64,000 nucleotides of DNA from Branchiostoma belcheri (taxonomy: Eukaryota; Chordata; Leptocardii; Amphioxiformes; Branchiostomatidae): positions 867,601-931,600 of the forward strand of contig NW_017804342.1 in assembly GCF_001625305.1 (NCBI RefSeq), written 5' to 3'. A program made the translations under genes and the position numbers. Within the stretch, counting starts at the first letter, position 1; each line of letters starts with the position of its first letter. The notes under the pieces are model-generated. The model was not told the DNA's origin and did not search any database. It worked only from the letters and a program-made list of their open reading frames with translations. This document shows, piece after piece, positions 23,231 through 35,000 of the stretch.

Positions 23231-24896
23231 ACTACTGTAGTAAAGAAACGTTTAACAATCGCCAATTGTACTATTCCGTAGGTCGTTTCCTTGTCGTCGA
23301 AAACGCCCAAAGTACCTTTGTGAAAGCCAAAGGTGATGACAGCTTAATGATAGCTTGTCTGTAGCCTGCGGCTGATAGTTCACGGTGATTGGCTTACAGA
23401 CACTGTTTTGGCTTAGAACCAGCAACATCATGACCAAACTGTCAGACAAAGCCAACAAACACAGGCAATGCACAAAACAAATGTACATGTATGTGTCTCG
23501 CACATTTGTTCTATGCTGCATGCTTATATTTTGCGATTTTGATCAACAGTTGTCAGATTGATGTTTTTTGTGCATCAGAGAAGACGATCTTGAATAGTCA
23601 ATGTAGATCTCGTCAAACTTATTTTTGCTGTCGATCGTTTCCTCTAGCCTTGACAAAGGCCTCCAATCGACGTTTTAGGGAACCAGGTTTTTCCCTGGTT
23701 CTAAACGAAGTCAGTTTTTTTTGTGATTTGTTGACAGCCAGAAACCAAGCAGGCCGGCCATGCTGTTTTAAGAAAATAGCGGTAAAGCAGTAAAAACAGA
23801 AAATGTACCAACGCCACACAAAGCCTGCATTGGAGGCTACTTTCCCTTGTCGCCCAAGCGTTACTGATATTCATCCTGAATTGTCTTTTGTCTGAGATCG
23901 GGCTGTCCTGGAGTCACTTTTCAGGCTTCATTACTCAGGTCATAGGTGGCCATGCGCGATGTTTTCGTCTTTGTAAAAAGGAAACGATGTAAAAGATAAT
24001 TGTAATCACCGTGCAGATTTTGGGGTGTAAGATTGCAATTTTGTCTCACTTCTTACTTTGCTCCGAAGTTCTGACGGTTCGTCAGCTGCAGAGTGAATAC
24101 CAGAGATTCCAGGCCACCAGAAAATGTTATATATTATGTTTCATACAAATATTTGTTTGGAAATTAAAGATCTTTATGTTAAGTTAACATCATAATTAAC
24201 AAGATAAATCGGCTATATCAAGTCTTGTCACCCTCTTAAAACAGCAGCATAATCGGCAGAACTTTAAACGTAAATGTACAACCAATCTAAAATATTACCG
24301 CTAACATGAGGTAGAACTTTGCAACATCCATGAGCTGAACATTTTATGAAGCTCATGTTTTTTCCGAAGATCGTTTCCTCGAAAACAAGGTGGGACGCTG
24401 GTTCATTGTTATTTCGTAGGTCGTGTTCTTAATAAAAGGGTGGGACAATCGCTCTTTGTGATATTTTTCCGTACGTCATAAATTGCCTTGGGCTGATGGT
24501 TCACAGTGGTTTGTCACTGACATTGTTCTGGCTTTAAGCCAGCAAATCAGCGACGAATTAACATCATTGCCGAGTGTATATCATCGTCATTATGAGCTGG
24601 AAACTTTCAAGATATCACAGAACTCATTTGCATATCGGAGAAAGACAATGGGACGATTCAATGTCTTCTGTCTGTCTTCACAAATGAAGAGACAAGCCCC
24701 GCCTACCCATAATCATTCACAATGACACTATCTACAGGGACTTCTCTGATAGGCTGATATTTCTGTCTGTATGACGCAGTCTGCCTGTTTCTTTGAAAAC
24801 ACGCCCCTTTTGAAAACTGTTCAAGTCTTCCGAAGATAAAAAAATCATAGCCCGTCGCCCGAGCTCTCATTCTGGACTGGGCGCTCCTGACTTGTC

Positions 24897-24976
24897 ATGC
24901 GGGGAAAGTGTCGGTATCACTCCGACAATACCACTGGGCGCGCACAGTACATCCAGCGGGACAAGTTCAACATGAA
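24897..24976 (+). CDS. Apextrin-like gene, alternative first coding exon 1a
   Basis: The exon ends ATG-AA at 24972-24976 followed by donor GTAGGT. Joined to the exon at 28002 it restores ATG AAG TTC CTA, the start of a signal peptide. An in-frame ATG 25 codons upstream (24897) would add a hydrophilic extension (MRGKCRYHSDNTTGRAQ...). Exon 1b (26280-26284) is a near-identical copy in which this upstream ATG is AGG. Which copy is used needs transcripts. Confidence 0.6.
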
Positions 24977-26279
24977 GTAGGTCTTACTCTATATATATCA
25001 CTAGTCTACTCTGTATCGACATGTTCTAAACATGTTTGTGATTTCACCATTTATAGTAAACAGAAATGGTGATTTCCACTGTCGTCAGGGAGCAGCCGAA
25101 GTTTGTTGTACCTGCCACTGTTTCTGTACCATTGACGCCTCAGTTGTGCCTACTTGTTGGCAAAGACTGTTCGGTTGTGTTTTGTCATAGATGAGTGTTT
25201 AAAACGCCAAGGTATAAAACGTTTAATCGTTTTCCATCACGACTGCAGTAATGAAGAAAAGTTGAACAATCGCTATTTGTGAATTGACTTTTTCTGCAGG
25301 TCGTTTCCTCGATGTTTTTAGTACCAAAAAATTGCAGGTTAACACAAAAACATGTGGCTCGCACATTATGTTCCTGTAGTGCACATTTTTATCATGAAAT
25401 TTTGATCAAAGGTTGTAAGAGATGTTTCTGTGGATCAGAAAAGACAAGCTCACCTACTCATCTTAAATTTAGTCAAGCTTTGTTTGCAATCGACCATTTC
25501 CTCTAGCCTTGACAGAGGCCCCCGGTCGACGTTTAAGGGATTCCAAGACAACTCGGCCCCTGGCCTTTCAGGACAACTCGGCACCAAGCCCAGGACAAGT
25601 CGGACCCATAATTTCTCAGAAAATAATATGAATTTTGGGTCAAAAAATTGTAACTTGATCTAGAAGCCTCCTGACTCTGATTTTAACTTTTAAGAAAACT
25701 TTTCAGAAAACAGCGATAAAGCAGTAAAAACAGAAAATGTACCAACGCCACACAAAGCCTGCACTGGAGGCTACTTTCCCTTGTCGCCCAAGCGTTACTG
25801 ATATTCATCCTGAATTGTCTTTTGTCTGAGATCGGGCTGTCCTGGAGTCACCTTTCAGGCTTCATTACTCAGGTCATAGGTGGTCATGCGCGATGTTTTC
25901 GTCTTTGTAAAAAGGAAACGATGTAAAAGATAATTGTAATCACAGTGCAGAATTTGGGGTGGAAGATTGCAATTTTGTCAACTGTCTGTCTTCACAAATG
26001 AAGAGACTTAAGCCCCACCTTCGCTTTATCATTCACAATGACACTATTTACATGGACTTCCCTGATAGGCTGATATTTATGTCTGCATGACTCACACTCC
26101 CTGTTTCACTGAAAACACGCCCCTTTTAAAAGTTGTCCGAGTCTTCTGAAGACCGTAGCCCGTCGCCCAAGCTCTCATTCTGAACGGGGCGCTCCTGAAT
26201 TGTCAGGCGGGGAAAGTGTCGGTATCACTCCGTCAATACCACTGGGCGCGCACAGTACATCCAGCGGGACAAGTTCAAC

Positions 26280-29200
26280 ATGAAGTAGGTCTTACTCTAT
26301 CACCAGTCTGTATCGAAATGTTCTAAACATGTTCGTGATTTCACCATCACTAAACAGAAATGGTTATTTCTCCTCTCGTCACGGAGCATGCTTTTCGTTG
26401 TACCTGTCACTGTTTCTGAACCCTTGACGTGCGGACGATGTTTTTTTTTTTTTATTTATCATAGATGAGTGTTCAAAACACCAACTATCCCATTTAAGGG
26501 AGTCCGTACCCCACTCACCAAACTTCCATAGCGTAGCCGGGCACCGTCGACGCATGCATGTGATAGTCCTGATTGCGCATAACAATTATTAAGGGCATGA
26601 CCTGAGCAAAGAAACAGCTAGGATCTTGTTACCTTCGCCAAGAAGGTTATGTTTTCAGGGGCGTTCGTGTATGTGTGTGTGTGTGTGTGTGTCTGTCTGT
26701 CTGTCTGTCTGTAAACACGATAACTTGAGAAGGCCTTGATGGATTGTCTTGATACTTGGTAGGTGGGTAGGTCTTGATGAGACCTCAAAATGATTAGATT
26801 TTGGACCCCCTAGCGGCTTGTTATGGTACTGCAGCTGAACTTCCGGTTTTGATATCTCATGATCTAGACATGCTAGAGTGACGAAATTTGGATGGTAGGT
26901 ACCTCTTGTGCTGGGGAAGAAGTGACGTGAGTTTGGGCCCCCTAGCGGCTTGCTCTAGAACTGCAGGGATATATTCTTGAAAATATTCAAAAGGGGATAA
27001 CTCAAGAACCAATTGACGGATCGTCATGATTTTTGGTATGTAGGTAGCTTACGCGATGTTTAATATAATTATGTGACAATTATGCAAATATGGATGTAAT
27101 TTGCATAATTTATGGGGAAATTCTATAAATCAGCTGCATTCCATGATAGGACAATTGAAGCTTGTGACATTGGTAATTGACATTGAGAGAAACACAGGAA
27201 GATATTAATTATGTTAATAATGACTTAATTTGCATAATTAATGAGAAAATTTTATAATTATGTAATGATAACTGCCTGGAATTTCATACTTGTGGTATTT
27301 GAAAGTTTAGTTGACGTGAACATCATTAAACATAATTTATTCAAATCAGGACCTCATTTGCATAATTTATTAGGAAATGCTAGAATGCATTGTTTGTTAA
27401 TATAAGACTGTCTTTTGGTTGAGATTATGATAAAATGATATAATTCATGAAAATTAGGTTCCTATTTCTTGAATCAGGGGGGAATAATCTAATCTATAAT
27501 TTGTCAGTCATAAAGTTTAACATCATTTGGCGAAGGTATGAGATCGGGGAACTCTAGTTTGAACTGTTTTAACCATGGCATTATCAACGAAATAAATTTA
27601 GGTCGCTCATAGTAGAATTTTTCCGAACGTCGTTTCCTCAATAAATTGTCTTATGCTGATGGTTCACATTGGTTTTTCACTGACATTGTGTTGGATTTGA
27701 GCCAGCAGATCGACGGCAAATTAAAGTCATTTCCAGGCTACCAAACAAAGCCCACCACAATCACCACAGTGTACAATGTACAATTTGACACCCTCTTACT
27801 AGTCTTAGAATGAATTTTGCTGCAACCTTTATGACTTCGTTTACATATTTGTGCTATGTTAGCACTCTTATTTGATTATCTTTTACTGTGACCTTGATTG
27901 TGCAATATTGTGTGACGTCCTATATTGTATAGTATTTCTTTCTAATTGTTTTCTTTCTTTCATTTTGTTACTTGTTTTGAAATATATTTCTTCATTATCA
28001 GGTTCCTACTTCGTGTATTTGTGCTCCTTCTGATATCTACGCTTGTCCAGGAGTCAGAAGCATGGTTGTTGCGGCAGCGGCGGTTTCGTCGTCGAATTCC
28101 TTCGGGTACGGGCTATGATATGATATAACTGTTTCTCGACTAGGTAATGCTAAACTTTTGAGTGACATATTGAATCTAGTGGAAGAAATTGTGTTTTATC
28201 TTACGTCCTGTGACACGTTCAATATTAGGGACCATGAAAGAAAACAGTTGTAATGGTTACATGGCTTTTAGTTGAAGATAAATAAACTAAGATTGAATTC
28301 CTTTATATCCGGATTGAGACTGGAACTCAAGTCTTTCGTACGTTGTTTTCTACTTGCAACAGCCTGTTATTCGGCACCAGTCCCAGCCTACACCACCAGG
28401 AGCGGCTGTTCCTACCCCTACACAAACGGGGAAACTTGCTACTACTCCTGCCGTACTGGATACAGGCAGGTCAACGGCAATAGTGCAAGGACCTGCTGGT
28501 CTGGGGTCTGGTCTGGGACCAACCTGATCTGCAGAAAAGTCCAACCACCAACACGTTCATTTTTGCTGTGCTATATATTACATAGCTATCAAATTCTGTA
28601 TGCCAATGCGGCACATGTGTGTTATATATGCAATGTGCACCTAATACTGACACGAAAATAATGCCATACAGAGTGGCCAGTGGGCACGTATGGATTGCCC
28701 CAGACCAACACCGGCTGCCCTGAAGCCGCAGGCGTGACCTGGCGCCTGGGTTGGCGTTATCACGATACGGAGGATGACGACTCCAACAACCATTGGTCGT
28801 CCGGACTGCATTTCCCCAGCGGTTACTGGAGAAACAACATGTACCAAAAGTTTTGCATGAAGGTAAGTAAATCTCTTATGGCATTCTGTAAATATTACAT
28901 TGATCGTGGTCTAAAAGCGAAAGCTGATTTGACTTTTTAACATTTGGCTTTCCTGTTTATTGACAGGGAAATTGTAATTCTGCCTTCATTCACTGTCTAA
29001 TGAAGTTCCACTGAATAATGTCGAGAACAACAAAATAGTATTTCTTTCCCCGATCCAGACGTCTTATTGGGAAGGGTCGGGCACTTGGCCAGCTGGGAAC
29101 TACTGCATCTTCAAGAAGGGTGGATGCCCGAGTGGTATGTACAATTGGTGTGTCTTGTGTCAGAATGAATAGTGATAAAATGGTGTATGTATCTAAGGAG

Positions 29201-30079
29201 GTTTAAACTTCCGGCAAGACTCTGAATTTGTGTAACTAGCAAATGTTCTTGCGACAGTCAACGAGTGGATTTGATCATGTAACGTTTTATTAAGAATTCT
29301 AAAATATGGTTTGTGAATCAATGCAAAGTAGTTTTCTAAACCTTGTATCTATACTAAACCATAGGTTACACAACCATGTATCTAAATCCTTACAAAGCAT
29401 GCCCGCTACGTACATACAAATGTCAAACTCTCCTGTTGAGAAGTAATGTGTATAGTCTTACAGGATACTGATCTTGTGTCTCCAGGTTTCCAAAGTGGAG
29501 AAGTGTTCTGGGACGATGAAGACTCCCGCAATGCGAACAGGGCGGGTGGCGAACGGCCAGACGGGCAATACGATCTCGACACCCTGATCCAGTACTGCTG
29601 TCGTAACGACGGGAGTACCTATAACTACATCTCCCTACCGGCTGCCAGGCCCTTCTACCTCTTTCGGTACGGAAGCAGATGTCAAAATGTGAGTATCAAT
29701 CCAAGGAAATATATTTGGTGTTCCTCTGTCTCCTTGTGCATGTGGCTTCCGACCGAATGTCTTTCTAATTGCTCTCTTTTCATCTCAGTCTTCTTTCTCT
29801 TATGATTCTTTGTTCCTGTTCCTTTCTTCACCATTTTGTCTATGAAAGTGCAGTGCAAATAAACAGTGGCAAATGTGAAATAATGGAAAAATAACAACGA
29901 CATATTGTTTGCAGGTCGACAAGATGAATGTCTGGGATGAGTATTTCCGTTGGGATGATGAGGATGACGATAATACTGACCGAGTGGGAGGAGCGCACCC
30001 TTACGACAGCGGCGGAGGCGCCAACCACAAGCTTCACTACTGCTACTATTGGCCATCCCTTTTTTATTATTTTTTTTAA
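26280..30079 (+). CDS. Secreted sushi (CCP)-ApeC apextrin-like protein
   Basis: Exons: 26280-26284 (copy 1b; 1a ends 24976), 28002-28105, 28363-28538, 28674-28862, 29059-29134, 29486-29688, 29915-30079; about 305 aa, phases consistent. Residues 1-23 are a signal peptide (MKFLLRVFVLLLIS...), followed by a basic LLRQRRFRRR segment that may be a furin site. Exon 3 is one sushi/CCP module (CYSAP...GCSYPYTNGETCYYSC...TCWSGVW...LIC). Exons 4-7 make an ApeC domain: WPVGTYGLPQTNTGCPE, WRLGWRYHDTED, FCMK, WPAGNYCIFKKGGCPSG, EVFWDDED, YCCRNDG, LPAARPFYLF, GGAHPY and a C-terminal LHYCYYW. In amphioxus, ApeC proteins bind bacterial peptidoglycan and act in mucosal defence (known for the family). AATAAA lies at 30177-30182. 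The exon 3 donor (AAA-GTCCAA) is weak. Confidence 0.88.
26629..27560. mobile_element. Dispersed repeat with CCTTCGCCAAGAAGG / GGCGAAGGTATGAG ends
   Basis: It starts ACCTTCGCCAAGAAGGTTAT, carries a (GT)n(CTGT)n tract at 26665-26712, a GATAACTTGAGAAGG block and many ATTTGCATAAT motifs, and ends GGCGAAGGTATGAGATCGG. Its two ends share inverted CCTTCGCC/GGCGAAGG. Part of its interior (GGTACTGCAGCTGAACTTCC, TTGGATGGTAGGTA) recurs at 58030-58100 and a cognate AAGCCGCTAGGGGGCC / AGACCTACCCA block recurs reversed at 42415-42540. It is non-autonomous and inserted in the apextrin first intron. Confidence 0.65.
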
Positions 30080-31178
30080 TTGTTGTACACAAATAACAAC
30101 TTAATGCGCCATCATTGCTGCGTTTGCTATTAAGTATATTTAGGGGTATAAGCATTTCCTGGTTAGAGTAGGCTGCAATAAATTGTAGTTTTAGGTGTTC
30201 ATTGAACTGGAAGATAGGGCAGACTTTTGCACTAGCTGCTAACATGTTTTATGAACTACGAATTGTTGTAAAAGTAAGTGAGAAATTCAGTGAGATTTGG
30301 TTCATTACAGAGTTCTAAAGTGTCTCTGCTGGTGTGTGATACTTGAATAGTTTTATATTACCTGAACTAGCAGCATTTCGGAAAAAAGATACTCAGCTTC
30401 TAAGTTTAATGTATAGCTCATTCAAGGAAGCCTCCTTGATTGATTATTACATGCAATCATTAAATATTGCAGACAAACTAAATGCATTCAATACTACCAT
30501 CTGAATTATATATCTGAACCTTTAGTCTGAAAGCTTTTATGCTTTGGCATTTGTAAGTCGTCTGTACAAGTTTAAATTCTTCCTGTTACTCTAGAACGTA
30601 CTCTCACCCACTGAGGTTATACGCAGCTTAAAATATGTCTATATGATTATTTGACGTTTGTGCATACATAAAAAGCTAATAGTATATACGTTATATGTGT
30701 GATTACATCAGCTGACTAAACATTATATTTCAGGCTTAGATTTTCGTCCTTAAAAGGCTTGGTGTTATGCCATTCCAAAAAAGGCCAGGTATTGTAAGGT
30801 ACAAGAAACGCTAATAAAAATGATCCATTCGGCTCATTTTGTCTCGTGCAATTATGTTTGAGTCGTATTAAAGAAGATAGGTCCAATAGATAACATCACC
30901 AATTTTGCTAATTCGCAGTGGTCTCCGTTCTAAAAAGAAGTTCTAAGTGTGTCTCGTCATTGTTTACACACATAAAACTGATATTGAGGTGATATCTTTC
31001 AAAATTTCCCTACAAAAAATATGTTGACAAAATCCTTGTTTAAGGGGGAGTTTGCTTATTGTGTGCAGCAAAGTATACTCTCTAGCGGACCAACTCCCCT
31101 GGCATGTCACCTGTCTATTTGGCCATTTTCTTTCCAGCCAAAGCCTAGTCGGTAGAGGCCAGTTATGCGTCTCCACTT
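30080..31178. other. Apextrin 3' UTR and intergenic; family A MITE at 31078-31166
   Basis: AATAAA at 30177-30182, about 100 bases after the stop, is the likely apextrin poly(A) signal. The rest is AT-rich with no exon. At 31078-31166 the blocks CTCTAGCGGACCAACTCCCC and TATTTGGCC...AGCCTAGTCGGTAGAGG belong to MITE family A. Confidence 0.5.
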
Positions 31179-32043
31179 TCAATCCGTAGTTTGTTGGAGC
31201 TGACCCCCCAACACGTCCGTTTTAGCGTCCAGTAGTATGGGAAGATGTGGCGGGCCTGTTTTTAACAGCGTGTCACGAAAACCATAGAAGGCGTCGTCGT
31301 CCTTAGTCTCCAAGATGTCCAGCAGACACGTGACCCTGTCTTCCTGCCTGTCAGGAGATATTTTGACAATTTTCATTTGCATATTTACACAACAGATAGA
31401 TGTAAAGAGGCAGGTATAGCTTACCGCAACACAAAGCACAGTATGTCCTAATTATATAGCTATTGTTGACACACGTTACGTGAAATTTGCTATCACTACA
31501 CCATTTCTATACAAAAATCTTTTAAGTCTTCTTATTCATTGCTTACAGAGTTCAGAGAAATTGTGATGTTTCACTTATCTCCAATCAGATATGCGGGACC
31601 AAATCATTACGCTTTTGTAGCCCTGACTCATAAGAAGGGAAACGTAACGTCAGATTTTGCCTTCCATCATTTAGTTGGAGATTTAATTATAGGGTTTTAC
31701 ACGCAAAAAATAATGGCTCAAGATTGTAGCCGACGTCCAAGCTCATTCCCATCCTATACAAGCCACACACACTTGTATTAGGTACGTTAGCCTTATAAAA
31801 TTGTAGTTACATGAATGTATCACGACCAGTATACGTAGATACTATACTTTGTACCCCGTACAATTGTTCTACAATAAAGTCATCATCATTTCACCTGTCA
31901 TGAGAGATGATAGTGTCCTTCTCGTCCCTTATGATGACGTCTCCTCTGCAGAGATAGTCGACCACGGTGTCGATGTTGTAGCTCAAGTTCACTACCAAGT
32001 CCAGACGGTGGAGTCTCAAGATCTGCAGTAAGTCGGCGTGCAT
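31179..32043 (-). CDS. CARD-only small protein
   Basis: Two exons: 31895-32043 and 31179-31347, joined at GAC-AG|G (phase 2), giving 105 aa. The start is ATG at 32043 with an A at -3 (AAGAAGATGC). The whole product is one six-helix death-fold domain of CARD type: helix 1 ADLLQILRLHRLDLVVNL, then YNIDTVVDYLCRGDVI, DEKDTI, EDRVTCLLDILETKDDDAFYGF and TLLKTGPPHLPILL, which is the usual CARD ending. Such stand-alone CARDs act as decoys or adaptors that bind CARDs of caspases, NLRs or RIG-I-like receptors (family knowledge). The partner here is unknown. An upstream exon cannot be excluded. It is convergent with the apextrin-like gene. Confidence 0.75.
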
Positions 32044-35000
32044 CTTCTTCAAGTCGTGGAGCAGCCACTACAGTTGTTCTTGTAACAACAAATTTAAGTC
32101 AGAGGCACGCCTACGGAGCTCAGACAGTGCTCCGCGCTGGTATAGGTTATCCCCAGAAACTGTTGTCTAGTCGTTGAAGAACCGCTAGACCTCTAGTTCT
32201 TGCAATGTTGTTCAAGTTTAGGCACGCCTACGGGGCTAGAGTGGTGCAATGTACCGTTATAGGTTGTCCCACAGAAAGATGTTGTGCATCATCATGTTGT
32301 TGCAAAGCTATAAGTCAGAGACACACCTACGTACATGGATGATGTAGTTTGATGCGCTGCTGTTGGTTGTCATGCAGATCGTGAAGGACTGGTACTTCAC
32401 CCTTGAACTTGGTCCGAGTTACGTAGTAAAGTAGAATGGTCCAGTACCGGCCGGGCAATACACTGTCTGGACCACTTCACATCACAGCGACACCTGGCGA
32501 CACGATGCGGTGTAACCTCCGGCAAAGCTTACCACAGACCTGCAGGTAATTTTATAACACTTGACAAACTGAGTTTTGCCGCCACCAGGCTGACAACAAG
32601 TTCCCTGAATGTTGAAGAGCTCAATTCCGAACCCTCACTAATCCCTCCCCTCGGCGTTCTAGCCCAATTGTTGCATCTCGTTACCAAGGCAACAGGAACA
32701 GAATACGCCCTGACCTTGCTCCATCCTTTGTTAAGAGTTGTGTACTCAGAGTATGACAAGGTGGCCTACATATTACATTACCTTTTGAATAAACATTAGG
32801 TAATGGTAAGACGTTGAATAGTAGTAATCCAACCCGAAAGTACGCTACGATTATACTGTGTCAAGTAGATATCTGTACGCTAACGAGAGAATGTTATTTA
32901 TAGAGGATATCGTGCTGTTTCATACATCATAGTAAGAAAAGCGGGTCGGGCTCCATTAGAACAATGCTTTAGGCGATGCAAAATGCTTATTCCATAGCTA
33001 GTAGTAACACATGTGTAATGAAGTGCGGCTTCGCTTTGATTCGTGTTTATAGCTAAACACACTGGGTCATTGACTTAACCCGACTATCTTCACTAAGTGT
33101 ACTGGGGTCAATCATATCCTTGTTATATTGCATCCTGTTCAAATTTAATCCAATTGTGTTATGCTATGAAGATCGCTTCCAATTATGAATGTGTTCAAAC
33201 TTCAAATCTGTTTTTAAACGATCGCGACCACAGCCAAATACGATCCAACTTTCCTGCAATTTCACCCAAATCGCTAGATGGCGGTCACAGCTGGTCACGG
33301 GTTTCACATTCATAAAAATCATATCAAGGTTGGCCCTGGTTCAAACTCAATTTTACAGTTTACTCACCAAGACTAATACCATCTCTGCTCAAAATCTTGA
33401 AGCTTAGAAACTGTTAGAAATACGAATTGTGTAGTCTCAGAATCAAGGAATTCATTCTTATCAGGGATTAGAGCCAGCCAAGAAGAGATGAGATACGAAA
33501 TAAAATTCCATTCCAAAGGGCCAGTTCACGTACTAGTATATGTGTGTATGCAGGTAAAAGCATAACAGACAATGGCAAAACTTGGCGAGGATAATAAAAA
33601 GACCCGATCACCCCCACATAACCTTTAAGAATGGCACAGCCCCTTTGTGTACAATTAGAGCGAGCAGTCTCTGTCCCTTTTTAACCACGTGTTTTAACCC
33701 GGGGCTACCTACAGACACCTTCGGCTGTATGCAAATCAGGCGGAAGAACCAGAACGTCCGGTCTGTGGAAAAGTCGCTTCCGACATTCCCTATCCCTCCC
33801 ACCACTGATATCTGATAAATAATCCACCAAACAAGAACATCTGGGGAATTATTACCTGTAAAAAGCGTCCGGAACCAACTTTCTTCAATACGGGGACACC
33901 TGACAATACGAACTCAAGGTAGGAGTCTTCTTAACACGTATTCAGACACAGTTTGCTGACATCCGTTGACGACAAGCTGTCTACTTATAGAGTCTTGGAC
34001 AGTATTTAAGTCATAAATGACAGGATTTTGTGAAATATCTTTTTATATTCGTCAGCCATAACTACGAGTGGTTCTCAACAAGTCCATGCATACGCTTGGT
34101 TGGTTGGTTATAGTTCTGGCATGCATTTTTCTGCCATGCATTTTTGTCAAGGTTGAGCTCTAAGCTTCGTGACCAGCAACTGTTAAGTAAACACACGTAC
34201 CAGTATGTCTGTAGATAATGGAATCCAGGTAGGCAAATTGTTCGACAAAGGCGTGTAAATATCAGAAGCCCGACTTCTAGGAAACCGTGACGGGTTGAGT
34301 AGAAACTGTGTGGAAGGAATCAACATCAGAAGTGGCATATTAGTATACGTAAATCAAGTTGAAGCAAGGTTGACACTTGTGTGGTTTGATTTAGGGCGTT
34401 GTTTATGTTCATTCATTGGCTTGGCTGTAAAACTAAAAGGGCATGCAACAAAGACTGCTCAGGTACATGTAGCCTAGTCTCCGCCTATATAAGACATACC
34501 TAGTCTCCACCTATATAAGACGTAAAACGTTGGCTGAAAAATAACCAAAATTTAACCAAATAGGGATGTGCCAGGGGAGGTCGAGTTAATTTGCCCGCGC
34601 AGTTAGGGGTTGTGGTAATAGCCAGGGCGCACGTGCCATCCGTTTTGTAACGTGGCTCCTTGCACTGCTAACCCGAAAAACGTATGTACCAAACTGATGG
34701 CTCCCAGACTAGGTGGGGGGGGGGGGTAATTGGGTAACAAAAAATCGCTTTGCAATATTAGGCAAGATGGATTCCATTGCATATGTGACCATTATCACTA
34801 TCCATTAATTACCATCACCATCAGCGATCATTATGATAACATTATTACTGTCCACCAGGATATATTGATCTGTTGATGGTCATCTGTGGTATTTTGGGGC
34901 CCATTTACCCAACTTTCACGTGGGCTCCTGCCCCATAACACGGTAGAGACACAAACTCAATACCTCCCCAAACGGTTCACTTGTTCATTCTTAGGCGGTC

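Larger units (their letters stand above)
23252..27760. repeat. Tandem duplication around the apextrin promoter (two full, one partial copy)
   Basis: Block 23780-24010 matches 25720-25945 almost base for base (for example GCCTGCATTGGAGGCTACTT and CATGCGCGATGTTTTCGTC). Block 24640-25060 matches 25980-26350. Block 24450-24620 matches 27610-27740 (CTGATGGTTCACA, GCCAGCA). Short CGTTTCCTC-containing units recur at 23285, 23635, 24370, 25305, 25495 and 27635. The copies are direct and in the same order, so they are unequal-crossover products rather than transposon insertions. The second copy is cut by the 26.6-27.5 kb repeat. Confidence 0.8.

Noticed and set aside
29682..30245. 187-codon minus-strand open frame
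   Set aside because: It is antisense to the last apextrin exons; no domain of its own.
32529..32759. 76-codon open frame, minus strand
   Set aside because: No domain, no splice context, composition like the surrounding sequence; treated as chance.
33582..33815. 77-codon open frame, plus strand
   Set aside because: No recognisable motif and no Kozak or splice support.
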